From Streptomyces sp. 2131.1 (GTDB taxonomy: Bacteria > Actinomycetota > Actinomycetes > Streptomycetales > Streptomycetaceae), in assembly GCF_900105515.1 (NCBI RefSeq), contig NZ_FNSY01000001.1, positions 6,746,001 through 6,810,000 of the forward strand: 64,000 nucleotides of DNA. The letters run 5' to 3'. Position 1 is the stretch's first letter, and each line of letters opens with the position of its first letter. Position numbers and translations under genes: made by a program. Under the pieces are notes generated by a model that had not been told where the DNA came from, did no database searches, and saw nothing but the letters and a program-made list of their open reading frames with translations. Shown here piece after piece: positions 32,386 to 40,539 of this stretch.

Positions 32386-32706
32386 TCACTCGTCGGCGGC
32401 GCCCCGGCGGTACCGGCGGACCCTGCGGTATTCCAGGAGCTCACCGGACCGGTCCAGCTGCACCTCGTAGGAGGCAAGGAGGCTCGTGGTGTCCGGGATC
32501 CGGGGCACTTCGAGAACGTCCACGACGACGCACCAGCCGTCGTCGGTGCGCCGGACCGCCGACACGCCCTCCGCGTGGTGGTCGATGAGACCCTCCAGGC
32601 TCTTGCAGGCAGCGCGGGCCGCGTGCTCGGGGCCCCGTGCTGACGAGGCGCGACGAGTGGTCGCCGTTTTCGTGGTTCCGGCGTGGGAGCGCCGCTGATC
32701 TGCCAT
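32386..32706 (-). CDS. gvpO: Gas vesicle protein GvpO
   Basis: A 106-residue protein with the GvpO core in its second half: ARAACKSLEGLIDHHAEGVSAVRRTDDGWCVVVDVLEVPRIPDTTSLLASYEVQLDRSGELLEYRRVRRYRRG. The first 30 residues are Ser/Thr/Ala-rich. GvpO is a minor or regulatory protein and heads the Streptomyces cluster, 33 bp before gvpA. The operon promoter should therefore lie in 32707-32832, a region shared with the divergent TetR gene and holding its operators. Confidence 0.92.
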   Translation of the reverse strand: MADQRRSHAGTTKTATTRRASSARGPEHAARAACKSLEGLIDHHAEGVSAVRRTDDGWCVVVDVLEVPRIPDTTSLLASYEVQLDRSGELLEYRRVRRYRRGAADE

Positions 32707-32794
32707 GGCACCCAGTCTGCTCACTCTCACCGGCCCCGCATCTTGGGCGAGGGCATTGGGACGTGTGCCGCGCGGGCGCCGTGGGAACCGAGGC

Positions 32795-32834
32795 GGTAGA
32801 CAGTGTCTACAGGCACGTGGTAGACAGTGTCTAT
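32795..32834. promoter_or_regulatory. Tandem palindromic operators over a likely TetR promoter
   Basis: The 15-bp palindrome GTAGACAGTGTCTAC (7-bp arms, 1-base centre) lies at 32796-32810. A near-copy, GTAGACAGTGTCTAT, lies at 32820-32834, 24 bp centre to centre. The second copy covers the start codon ATG at 32833. TAGACA at 32797 and again at 32821, 18 bp apart, can serve as -35 and -10, which would give a leaderless message. Binding of the TetR product here would block its own and the exporter's transcription. Confidence 0.8.
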
Positions 32835-33510
32835 GGATCACTCGAATTCGTTGCGGGAGCGCCTGATCGACGCAGGCGTCGACCTCGTCATGACCGACGG
32901 CTCGGCCTCGCTCGGCCTCCGCGAGATCGCCCGGCGTGCCGGGGTGTCCCACGGGGCTCCGCGCCGCTATTTCCCGACACACCACGCGCTGCTCTCCGCC
33001 ATCGCCCGACGGGGCTTCGCCGACCTCGCGACCCGTCTGACGGCGGCTACGGAAGGCGGGCAGACCCCGCGTGCCCGGCTGAGGGCCCTCGCCGACGCGT
33101 TCCTGGAGTACGCGGGGGAGCACGGCGGCATGTTCGAGCTGATGTTCCGCCACGACCTGCTCGACAGCGAGGCCCATGCGGGTGACGTGGAGCCGGACGC
33201 GGGGCCCGGGGCGCCGCCCCCCTCACGCCTGCGTGACTCGACGCTCCCGCTCTTCGCGCAGCTCGTCGAACTCGTCGCCCGCGACCGGGCCCACCACAGG
33301 ACACACGGCGCCGGCCCCTCGTACGAGTCCGCCCCGCCGCCGGCCGTGACCGCGGCGGCCCTGTGGACCAACCTGCACGGCATCGCCGTACTCCGGGCGA
33401 GCGGCGCCCTCCCTCTGGCCCTGCACGCCGCGCTGCCCGAGGGGAGCGGCGGGCCGGACCCGCTGGTCACGGCGGTGCTCGACGCCCATCTCGGGCGGGT
33501 GCAACCGTGA
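32833..33510 (+). CDS. TetR/AcrR family regulator
   Basis: A 225-residue TetR-type repressor. The N-terminal helix-turn-helix is at residues about 8-55: RERLIDAGVDLVMTDGSASLGLREIARRAGVSHGAPRRYFPTHHALLSAIARRGF. A variable ligand-binding domain follows. It starts at ATG 32833 with no ribosome-binding site, in keeping with a leaderless transcript; GTG 32827 is an alternative. The stop overlaps the MFS gene start as GTGA, so the two form a coupled regulator-exporter pair. It is likely controlled by its own operators immediately upstream. The inducer is unknown, but is probably an exporter substrate. Confidence 0.92.
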   Translation: MDHSNSLRERLIDAGVDLVMTDGSASLGLREIARRAGVSHGAPRRYFPTHHALLSAIARRGFADLATRLTAATEGGQTPRARLRALADAFLEYAGEHGGMFELMFRHDLLDSEAHAGDVEPDAGPGAPPPSRLRDSTLPLFAQLVELVARDRAHHRTHGAGPSYESAPPPAVTAAALWTNLHGIAVLRASGALPLALHAALPEGSGGPDPLVTAVLDAHLGRVQP

Positions 33511-34877
33511 CGGCCACCGCTGTGCGGCCCCGGGCCGCCCTCCTGGCCTCGGTGGCGGGCGCGATGATCGTGGCCCTGGACGGCACGGTGCTGCTCGTCG
33601 CACAGCCGGAACTGCGACGCGATCTCGGGGCGAGCGTCACCCAGGTCCAGTGGACGAGCACCGGCTATCTGCTCGCGGTCGCCGCCCTCCTCGTCGTCGC
33701 CGGGCGGCTCGGCGACCGCTACGGGCACCGGCGGCTGCTGTGCGTGGGCGCGCTCGGCTTCGGCGCCGCGTCGGCGGGCATCGGGCTCGCCCGGGGCATC
33801 GGCTGGGTCATCGCTCTGCGCGCCGCCCAGGGCGTCTTCGGCGCGCTCCTGCAACCGGCGACACTCGCCCTGCTCCGGCTCGTGTACCCGGCCGACCGGC
33901 TCGGCGCGGCCGTTGCCTTCCGCACCAGCGCGATCGGGGCGGCCGCCGCGGCGGGCCCGGTGATGGGGGGACTGCTCGTCACGCACTGGGGCTGGCCGGC
34001 GGTGTTCCTGATCAACATCCCGGCCGCCCTCGCCATCGCCGCTCTCGCCCTCGCCGTACGCGTCCCCGACGTGCCGCGCGCCGCGTTCCGCCGCTTCGAC
34101 CTCGCCGCCGGTGCCCTGCTGGCCGCCGCGCTCGCCGTCCTCGTCCACACCCTGGCCGGCATCCCGGACCAGGGCTGGACCGGCACCCGGACCGGGCTCG
34201 GGCTGCTGCTGAGCCTGCTGCTCGGGACGGCGCTCCTCGCGTACGAATGCCGCAGCGCCCAGCCGGTCGTGCCCCGTGCGGTGACACGCTCGGTGCCCGT
34301 GATGGCCTCCATGGCGCTGCTGCTCACCACCTCCGGCGGGTTGTTCGGCGCGCTGTTCGTCGTCACCTTCTTCCTGCAACAGGGCCTCGGCCTCGACCCG
34401 CTCGCCTGCGGACTGAGATGCCTGCCGCTGACCCTGCTCATGATCGCCGGAGCGCCCGTGGCCTCGGCCGCCCTTGCCCGCTACGGACCGCGCCGCACCG
34501 CGATCACGGGCCAGATATGCGTCGTCGTCGCCGTCCTCGGTCTCTCCCGGCTGTCCCCGGCGGCCTCCTGGGCGGAGACGAGCCCGGTCCTCGCCGTACT
34601 GGGCGCGGGCTTCACCGCCGTCATGGTCACCGCCACCGGCACGGTCGTCGGGGACGCGCCGCCCGGTTACGCGGGGGTGGTCGGGGGTCTCAAGCAGACC
34701 GCCATGAACGTGGGCCCGACGCTCGGGATCGCCGTGGCCGCCGGGCTGATGCCTCTCACCGCACCGGCCCAATCGCCCCACGCCGTTCCGGGGCCCGTCA
34801 TGGGCCAGGCGCTGCCGGCGGTCGCGGCCCTCGCCGCTCTCGGCCTCGTACCGGCGTCACTGCTGCCGCGGCGCTGA
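33507..34877 (+). CDS. MFS drug exporter (DHA2/EmrB-QacA type)
   Basis: A 456-residue major-facilitator exporter with about 14 hydrophobic helices, as in DHA2 drug:proton antiporters. Motif A is GRLGDRYGHRRLL near residues 64-76 and antiporter motif C is visible as GPVMGGLLVTHWGW near 150-163. Motif D1 (LDGTVLLVAQPELRRDLG) is near residues 24-41. It starts at GTG 33507, overlapping the TetR stop by 4 bases. Substrate identity is unknown. Co-regulation by the TetR protein is inferred from overlap and the operator pair. Confidence 0.92.
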   Translation: MTATAVRPRAALLASVAGAMIVALDGTVLLVAQPELRRDLGASVTQVQWTSTGYLLAVAALLVVAGRLGDRYGHRRLLCVGALGFGAASAGIGLARGIGWVIALRAAQGVFGALLQPATLALLRLVYPADRLGAAVAFRTSAIGAAAAAGPVMGGLLVTHWGWPAVFLINIPAALAIAALALAVRVPDVPRAAFRRFDLAAGALLAAALAVLVHTLAGIPDQGWTGTRTGLGLLLSLLLGTALLAYECRSAQPVVPRAVTRSVPVMASMALLLTTSGGLFGALFVVTFFLQQGLGLDPLACGLRCLPLTLLMIAGAPVASAALARYGPRRTAITGQICVVVAVLGLSRLSPAASWAETSPVLAVLGAGFTAVMVTATGTVVGDAPPGYAGVVGGLKQTAMNVGPTLGIAVAAGLMPLTAPAQSPHAVPGPVMGQALPAVAALAALGLVPASLLPRR

Positions 34878-34983
34878 CACGGCGGGCCGGCCCTGCCCGA
34901 GCCCCGGCCCGCTCGCGTCGTGGGCGGCGACGAACGCCCTTACGCTGCCAGAGGATCACGACCCGTGGACGAGGAGCAGACCG

Positions 34984-36105
34984 ATGGATCTCCGCCTGAG
35001 GACGATCAGCCGGGACGAGCACACGGCGTACGTCGAGAGCCTGCCGTCGGCGAGCCACATGCAGGTCCCCTCCTGGGGCGAGGTGAAACCCGACTGGCGG
35101 GCCGAGAGCCTCGGCTGGTTCGACGGGACCGGCCGCATCACCGGAACGGCCCTGGTCCTCCACCGGCCGCTCCCGAAGCTCAAGCGCTCCCTCGCCTATC
35201 TGCCCGAGGGCCCGGTCATCGACTGGTACGACGACGACCTCGGCCGGTGGCTCACTCCGCTCCTCGAACACCTCGAGGGCCAGGGCGCGTTCAGCGTCAG
35301 GATGGGCCCGCCCGTCGTGGCCCGCCGCTGGGACGCGGCCACCGTGAAGGAAGCCGTCGCGGACCCGGACGCGCACCGCCTCGGCGAGGTCGAGCCGACG
35401 GAGCGGGACCCCCGCGCCTTCGCGCTGATGGACCGGCTGCGGACTATGGGCTGGCGGCAGTCCGGCGGCGACAGCGAGGAGGGCTTCGCCGCCGGCCAGC
35501 CGCGTTACGTCTTCCAGCTCCCCCTCGCGGACCGCTCGCCCGAGGAGATCCTGAGCGGCTTCAACCAGCTCTGGCGCCGCAACATCAAGAAGGCGGACAA
35601 GGCCGGCGTCAAAGTGGTCCAGGGCGACTACGCCGACCTGGAGACCTTCTACGCCCTCTACACCGAGACCGCCGAACGCGACCGGTTCATCCCCCGCCCC
35701 CTGGCGTACTTCCAGCGCATGTGGAAGGCGCTCACCGCGGAGGACCCCGACCGGATGCGGCTCTACCTCGCCGCCCACGACGGGGAGGTGCTGGCCGCCG
35801 CCACCATGCTCACCGTCGGCGGGCACGTCTGGTACTCGTACGGCGCCTCCACCAGCCGCAGGCGCGAGGTGCAGCCCAACAACGCCATCCAGTGGCAGAT
35901 GATCCGCGACGCCCACGCCCTGGGCGCGCACGTCTACGACTTCCGGGGCACCACCGACACGCTCGACGAGAGCAACCACCTGCTCGGCCTGCTCCGCTTC
36001 AAGGTGGGCACCGGCGGGCAGGCCGCGGAGTACGTCGGCGAGTGGGACTTCCCCCTCAACAAGGTCCTGCACAAGGCGTTCCAGCTGTACATGGCCCGGC
36101 GCTAG
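34984..36105 (+). CDS. FemX/FemABX-type peptidyltransferase
   Basis: A 373-residue member of the FemABX family, which adds the first bridge amino acid to lipid II using aminoacyl-tRNA. It has two GNAT-like halves. Visible motifs are SHMQVPSWGEVKPDWRAESLGW near residue 24, YLPEGPVIDW near 74, LWRRNIKKADKAGVKVV near 197, DRFIPRPLAYFQRMW near 235 and YDFRGTTDTLDESNHLLGLLRFKVGTGG near 320-346. Streptomyces use a single Gly bridge added by FemX, so this is a paralogue or that enzyme; some paralogues act in secondary metabolism or resistance. ATG 34984 follows an AGGAGCAGACCG site. Confidence 0.9.
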   Translation: MDLRLRTISRDEHTAYVESLPSASHMQVPSWGEVKPDWRAESLGWFDGTGRITGTALVLHRPLPKLKRSLAYLPEGPVIDWYDDDLGRWLTPLLEHLEGQGAFSVRMGPPVVARRWDAATVKEAVADPDAHRLGEVEPTERDPRAFALMDRLRTMGWRQSGGDSEEGFAAGQPRYVFQLPLADRSPEEILSGFNQLWRRNIKKADKAGVKVVQGDYADLETFYALYTETAERDRFIPRPLAYFQRMWKALTAEDPDRMRLYLAAHDGEVLAAATMLTVGGHVWYSYGASTSRRREVQPNNAIQWQMIRDAHALGAHVYDFRGTTDTLDESNHLLGLLRFKVGTGGQAAEYVGEWDFPLNKVLHKAFQLYMARR

Positions 36106-36111
36106 GGCCGG

Positions 36112-37662
36112 TCACCCCTCGCTGCCCGGGTCCAGCACCTCCAGCGGCCGGACCGCCGGCCCCTGGAGCACCGTGCCGTCGACGGCGAACCTCGAACCGT
36201 GGCACGGGCACTCCCACGCCGTCTCCGCCTCGTTGAACGCCACCAGGCATCCCAGATGCGTACACCGCGCGGACACCGCACGCACCGTGCCGTCCTGTTC
36301 CCGGTACACCGCGCAGCGACGACCGTTCACCCGGACCACCGCCCCCGTGCCGGGCGGTACCTGGCTCACCGAGTCCAGGTGACTCACGCCCAGCCGGTCG
36401 CCGACGAAGTGCTTCGCCACCTCCGCCTGGGCGCCCAGCAGCGACCCCGCCTCGCGGACCGCGCTGCCCAGCCGTCGCGGGTCGTACAACTCCGCCCACG
36501 GCAGCGCCGGCGTCCCCTCGGAGATCAGCGAGGTCAGCAGCCGGCCGGCGAGCACCCCGCCGGTCATGCCCCAGCCGCCGAAACCGGTTGCCACATAGGT
36601 GTGGCGGGCCCCGATGTGGAAGGGCCCGATGAGCGGCACCGTATCGCTGGGATCGTTGTCCTGCGCCGCCCACCGGTACGCCGTGGGCTCCACCGTGAAC
36701 CGCTGGTGCATCCAGTCGTCCAGCCGCCGGAACCCCTCCGCGGGATCCCCGGTGCCCGGCGTGAAACTCTCCCCGGTCACGATCAGCAGCCGCCGGTCAT
36801 CGTCGAGCGGGGTGGAGCGCACCGAGCGCTTCCCCTCGTCCTCGGTGATGTACATGCCCTTCGGCGCCCGGTCCGCCGCGATGGGCGCAGCGACGACCAG
36901 TTCCCGCCGGGGCGACAGCCGGGCGAACAGCATCGCCCGGTCGAAGACCGGGTAGTGCGTGGCCACGACCACGTCCCGGGCCGTCACGGTCCGCCCCGAC
37001 TCGCACGTCACCCGGCAGGGCGTCCCCTCCGTCAGGCCGGTGACCCGGCTGCGCTCGAAGATCCGGCCACCGCGCGCCACCAGGTCCTCCGCCAGCGCCA
37101 GCAGGTACTTGCGCGGGTGGAACTGGGCCTGCCCCTCGGCCCGGACCGCGCCGGCGACCGCGAACGGCAGCTCCGTCCCGGAGACGTACGCGACATCGAG
37201 ACCCGCCTCCGCGGCGGCACGCGCCTCCGCCTCGATCAACGGGCGCGACTCCGGCACGGCCGCGTAGCTGTACGCGCTCACCCGCTCCAGGTCGCACGCG
37301 ATCCGCAGCTCCTCGACGATGTCCGCCACCCGGTCCACCGCATCCTGCTGCGACGCCGCGTACAGCCGGGTGGCGTCCACGCCCCTGGTCCGCCGCAGCC
37401 GCTCGTACACCAGGGACTGGAGCGCCGACACCTTGGCCGTGGTGTAGCCGGTGACCCCGGAGGCGATGCGGTCCGCCTCCAGCACCACGACGCTGCGCCC
37501 CGTCCGGCTCAGCTCCCACGCCGTGCTCAGGCCCGCGATGCCGCCGCCGATGACGACGACGTCCGCATCCGTGTCCGAGGCCAGACGCGGGTGGTCCGGT
37601 GCCTCGGTGCTGTCCATCCAGAAGGACTCGTCCAGCCCGGGAAGGGGGCGGGGGTGGGTCAT
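36112..37662 (-). CDS. FAD-dependent oxidoreductase with C-terminal Rieske domain
   Basis: A 516-residue flavoprotein. An FAD-binding DAO-type domain spans residues about 33-400, with GGGIAG at 39-44, then LEADRIASGVTGYTTAKVSALQ, and a second FAD contact (ATGFGGWGMTGGVLAGRLL) near 375. Residues about 425-515 form a Rieske [2Fe-2S] domain: ligands are Cys and His in CTHLGC and in CPCHGSRF. Similar fused enzymes in Bacillus and Streptomyces are annotated as (S)-2-hydroxy-acid or glycine oxidase-like with unknown substrate. ATG 37662 fits the family start. It ends 6 bp from the convergent femX-like gene. Confidence 0.93.
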   Translation of the reverse strand: MTHPRPLPGLDESFWMDSTEAPDHPRLASDTDADVVVIGGGIAGLSTAWELSRTGRSVVVLEADRIASGVTGYTTAKVSALQSLVYERLRRTRGVDATRLYAASQQDAVDRVADIVEELRIACDLERVSAYSYAAVPESRPLIEAEARAAAEAGLDVAYVSGTELPFAVAGAVRAEGQAQFHPRKYLLALAEDLVARGGRIFERSRVTGLTEGTPCRVTCESGRTVTARDVVVATHYPVFDRAMLFARLSPRRELVVAAPIAADRAPKGMYITEDEGKRSVRSTPLDDDRRLLIVTGESFTPGTGDPAEGFRRLDDWMHQRFTVEPTAYRWAAQDNDPSDTVPLIGPFHIGARHTYVATGFGGWGMTGGVLAGRLLTSLISEGTPALPWAELYDPRRLGSAVREAGSLLGAQAEVAKHFVGDRLGVSHLDSVSQVPPGTGAVVRVNGRRCAVYREQDGTVRAVSARCTHLGCLVAFNEAETAWECPCHGSRFAVDGTVLQGPAVRPLEVLDPGSEG

Positions 37663-37833
37663 GGTGTGCTCTCCCAATCGTTCCGGGCCGACGGCCCGCT
37701 GCTTCCTGGTCCGGCACTTCGGCGGCGCGGGCCCATGACGCACACCACGGCCGCAACGTGCCCTGCGTCATACGGGGCGCACGGGACGGCGCAGTAGTCT
37801 GCACGGCGATCCAGCACCCGAGGGGACGCCCCG

Positions 37834-38361
37834 ATGCCCGCAGACCTTTCCCCGCTCATCGCAGCCACCACCCAGTGGCTGACGCGCGCGTTCCCCGCCG
37901 GCGGAGGACCGCTCACCGCCGCCCTGGCCGAGGCACAGGCGCGCCAGGCCGTCACCGTCGCCACCTGGCTGCGCTACCCCACGGACCTGGACGCCGCCTT
38001 GGTGCTCCTCACCGGACCCGGCGGATCGGCCCGTCTCGACGAGGTCACCGGCGTCCCCGGCCTCTCGGCGACCGGCCCGCAGGACCTGGTCTGGCGCGGC
38101 TGGGTGGACGAGGTCGTCGCCAGCTGGGCCGCCCACCTGCTCACCGCACCGGACGCGGCCAGGGAAGCGGTGAAGGCGCTGGACCGCAGCGAGCACTCCA
38201 TGGCCTGCCCCGCCGAGTTCCGCCGCCTGACCGAACCGAACGCGCACGACCTGGCGGCCACCGCGCTGCTGCGCCACCCCGACCTGCTGGAGCCCATAGC
38301 CCGCCTGCACCACGCGGACCTGCTCGACCGCCTGCGCCTCGGCCCGGCCCGCGCCCGCTGA
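37834..38361 (+). CDS. Uncharacterised protein
   Basis: I do not recognise this 175-residue protein. It is mainly helical, Ala- and Leu-rich, soluble and nearly neutral. Its first 70 residues contain LIAATTQWLTRAF and AEAQARQAVTVATWLRYPTD, and the end is LEPIARLHHADLLDRLRLG. An ATG start at 37834 follows AGGGGA at good spacing. The codon pattern is strongly GC-biased at third positions, as in genuine Streptomyces genes. It lies between two opposite-strand genes and has no operon partner. It is convergent with the hemerythrin-like gene (22-bp gap). Confidence 0.7.
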   Translation: MPADLSPLIAATTQWLTRAFPAGGGPLTAALAEAQARQAVTVATWLRYPTDLDAALVLLTGPGGSARLDEVTGVPGLSATGPQDLVWRGWVDEVVASWAAHLLTAPDAAREAVKALDRSEHSMACPAEFRRLTEPNAHDLAATALLRHPDLLEPIARLHHADLLDRLRLGPARAR

Positions 38362-38383
38362 AGACCGGGGCGCCGAAAACCGC

Positions 38384-38944
38384 TCAGCCCTTGCCGCGGC
38401 CCGTCAGCAGGTCGCGGGCCCGGTCGACAAGTCCGGCGCCGGGGCCGAGGACCTTGTTGCCGGGCGGGGTGTCGGGGGCGGAGGGGTGCGGACGGGTGGG
38501 GGCGGTCTTCTTCGCCGCACGGATCTTCTCGCCCAGCTGGTCCAGGGTCTCCGGGGAGACGGCTGCCGCGAGCAGCGGGAACAGCCGGTTCTCCTCGTCG
38601 CGGACGTGCTCGCTGACCTCCAGCTTCAGCTTCGCCACCAGATGGTCGAACTGCGGGTCGTCCGCAGGCAGCCCCTCCAGGTCCTTGAGGTGCTGTTCCA
38701 CCTTTGCGTGATCCTCCAGCTCCTTGTCGGCCATGTCGTCGCCGTCGTCCACGTACCGGCGCACCGCCGGGTACAGGTGCATCTCCTCCGCCACGGAATG
38801 ACGGACCAGCTCGATCGTCAGCTCGTCGGCGAGCTTCCTGCGCTGCTCGTCGCCGACCGGCTGGGCCTCGATCCTCGCGAACAGTTCGTCGACCTCGCGG
38901 TGGTCCGTGGTGAGCTCCGCGATCACATTTCCGCCGTGTCCCAT
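38384..38944 (-). CDS. Hemerythrin HHE domain protein
   Basis: A 186-residue protein with a hemerythrin-like four-helix bundle over residues 5-130. The expected diiron ligands are His in TTDHREVDELF (near 15), His and Glu in LVRHSVAEEMHLYP (near 49-56), His in EDHAKVEQHL (near 78-84) and the His-x3-Glu in SEHVRDEENRLFP (near 112-116). The C-terminal 50 residues are Lys/Pro-rich and flexible. Such proteins bind O2, NO or iron; in actinomycetes they are often tied to oxidative-stress responses. The start is ATG 38944. Confidence 0.9.
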   Translation of the reverse strand: MGHGGNVIAELTTDHREVDELFARIEAQPVGDEQRRKLADELTIELVRHSVAEEMHLYPAVRRYVDDGDDMADKELEDHAKVEQHLKDLEGLPADDPQFDHLVAKLKLEVSEHVRDEENRLFPLLAAAVSPETLDQLGEKIRAAKKTAPTRPHPSAPDTPPGNKVLGPGAGLVDRARDLLTGRGKG

Positions 38945-39093
38945 CAGTGCAATCCCTCTCCGCTTGTGCGGCGTCCGCCTGTGTGGTGCGAGCCGAAGTC
39001 AGCTCACCGTTCCACAGGGGTACCCCCGAACCCCAGCAACACACGGAGCCACGCCCCACGCTGCGCAGGCTGGCGTAACGCCCTGCCGAGACC

Positions 39094-39693
39094 TCACGCC
39101 CCCGCGTCGGGCTCCGCCGTGCCGAGGGGCCACGCCTCGATGTCCCGGTAGCGGATCTGCCCCGGGCTGCGCCCCGCGTTGCTGCCCACCAGGTGCAGGC
39201 GCTCGGCGGGCCACGTCCGGCCGCGGAAGTCCGTGAGTCGCGCCGCGATCTCCCCGGCCGACGTGTGGTCGCCGCGGCGGACCCGCGCGAGGGTCAGATG
39301 CGGGCGCAGCGGCCGGCCCTCCAGAGCGATACCGCAGTCCTCCACCACGGTTCGCACACCGGCGGCGAGCCGGTGCAGTCCGTCGAGGTCCCCGGCGATC
39401 CCGCTCCACGCCACCCGATCGTCGAACGTGCCGCCGCCGTGCAGCGCCAGGCGGGGAGCGGGGTGGGACGCGGCGAGAGCGGCGAGCGGCGGACGCAGCA
39501 GCGGAACCGTCGCCACCGGGAGCTCCCCGAGGAACGCCAGCGTGATGTGCCAGTCCTCCACACGGTTCCACCGCACCCGCGGATGCGTGTCGTAGACCGG
39601 GCGCAGCTCCCGCGTCAGCTCGTCCTTCGCCGTGTCGGGCGGGGCGAGGGCGATGAACACGCGAACGGTCGCGGGCGGCTTCTCTTCGGTCAC
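39094..39693 (-). CDS. thpR: RNA 2',3'-cyclic phosphodiesterase (2H superfamily)
   Basis: A 199-residue 2H-phosphoesterase. The two catalytic HxT motifs are His49-Ile-Thr51 (WHITLAFLGE) and His132-Leu-Thr134 (RPHLTLARV), with the VRVFIALAPP start usual for ThpR/LigT proteins. These hydrolyse 2',3'-cyclic phosphates of RNA ends. The GTG at 39693 gives the standard start; an ATG at 39711 in the same frame would add six residues, and neither has a clear ribosome-binding site. It is a single gene facing away from the peptide cluster, separated by a 576-bp gap. Confidence 0.88.
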   Translation of the reverse strand: MTEEKPPATVRVFIALAPPDTAKDELTRELRPVYDTHPRVRWNRVEDWHITLAFLGELPVATVPLLRPPLAALAASHPAPRLALHGGGTFDDRVAWSGIAGDLDGLHRLAAGVRTVVEDCGIALEGRPLRPHLTLARVRRGDHTSAGEIAARLTDFRGRTWPAERLHLVGSNAGRSPGQIRYRDIEAWPLGTAEPDAGA

Positions 39694-40269
39694 ACGGCAT
39701 TCGTACCGCATGCGAAAGAAGCCGTTCCCGCCGGGTGGACGGACCCCACGAGCTGAACATCACGCTGCGTGACAAAATAGGCCATTGCTTGAGTATGGGG
39801 CGCGCACCCGGCGCACGGGAGCGCGGCGCGATCAGTACGTGCCCGGTGATGAGGGGGCGTACGCCGGTGGTTATCCGGATTTGCGCGGGTCGTATTCAGC
39901 GAAACATGCACAATCGGGACATCGGGTGGCCGAATATTTCCTGGGGAGCGGCGCTGGCATATGTCTCCGGCCGACCTTCGCGCACGTCGCAGCCGTGCGC
40001 CTCCATAAGTAATGGGCCGAATTCGTCTCTTCGGTCGGGTGAGGTCATCTATGGTGATTGACGTGAACGGGCGAAGCCGGAAGACCGATCGGCCATCGGC
40101 GTCACGTCGGTATCCCGAGGCGTAACGTATCTCCGTCCCATGTGGCAGAGGTCGCGCGGAAGGGGCGGACGGTTCGGTGGTGGGGGTGCGGTGAATCCGC
40201 GCGGTGGGCCCGCATATATCTATCTGAGGAACATGCGGTGGCATGTGGGAAAACAAGTGGGGGACGGTC
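39694..40269. other. Non-coding gap before the peptide cluster, lower GC
   Basis: This 576-bp stretch has visibly lower GC than its surroundings (for instance the run of A around 39775 and the TATATATCTATC near 40207) and no reading frame with Streptomyces-like third-position bias. Short frames at 39735-40061 and 39785-40012 do not resemble known proteins. The TATATC segment about 60 bp before mbtH is a plausible -10 element. The region probably holds the promoter and operators for the peptide cluster; no known operator was recognised. Confidence 0.5.
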
Positions 40270-40488
40270 GTGACCAATCCTTTCGATGACGAGTCGGGAC
40301 GGTTCGTGACGCTGGTGAACGGCGAGGGGCAGTACTCGTTGTGGCCCGCGCACATCGAGGTTCCGAGCGGGTGGAGCGTCGGCGGCCCGGAGGGTTCGCG
40401 ACAGGAATGTCTCGACGCGATCGAGGCGGAGTGGACGGACATGCGGCCCGCCGGCCTGGTAAGGGCCATGGAGGCGGACGCCGGGTAG
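40270..40488 (+). CDS. MbtH-like protein
   Basis: A 72-residue MbtH-family protein, a small partner that binds and activates NRPS adenylation domains. Family marks are NPFDDESGRFVTLVNGEGQYSLWP (N-terminus), IEVPSGWSV, and the three-tryptophan/RQECLD pattern GSRQECLDAIEAEWTDMRP. GTG 40270 is chosen because GGGGGACGG lies about 8 bases before it and it gives the normal length; ATG 40243 would add nine residues not seen in the family. It lies 400 bp upstream of the NRPS genes in the same direction and is expected to serve their six A domains. Confidence 0.95.
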   Translation: MTNPFDDESGRFVTLVNGEGQYSLWPAHIEVPSGWSVGGPEGSRQECLDAIEAEWTDMRPAGLVRAMEADAG

Positions 40489-40514
40489 GGCGGCGCGGAG
40501 ACCGTCGAGTCCTG

Positions 40515-40539
40515 CGGGCCGCCCGGTCCGGGCGGCCCG
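40515..40539 (+). terminator. Hairpin between mbtH and the first synthetase
   Basis: CGGGCCGCCC, a 5-base loop GGTCC, then GGGCGGCCCG: a 10-bp perfect stem 26 bp after the mbtH stop. It probably reduces or ends transcription from the mbtH promoter before the synthetase genes. Confidence 0.75.

Noticed and set aside
32386..33177. Longer gvpO reading frame running upstream to 33177
   Set aside because: The extra part overlaps the TetR gene on the other strand and has no family similarity; GvpO homology fits the 106-residue version.
38907..39236. Small plus-strand frame between the hemerythrin and ThpR genes
   Set aside because: It runs antisense into thpR and has Pro/Arg/Cys-rich composition; no family pattern.
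39735..40061. Possible 108-residue gene before mbtH
   Set aside because: No third-position GC bias, no ribosome-binding site, no family resemblance; overlapping short frames in the same stretch are equally poor.
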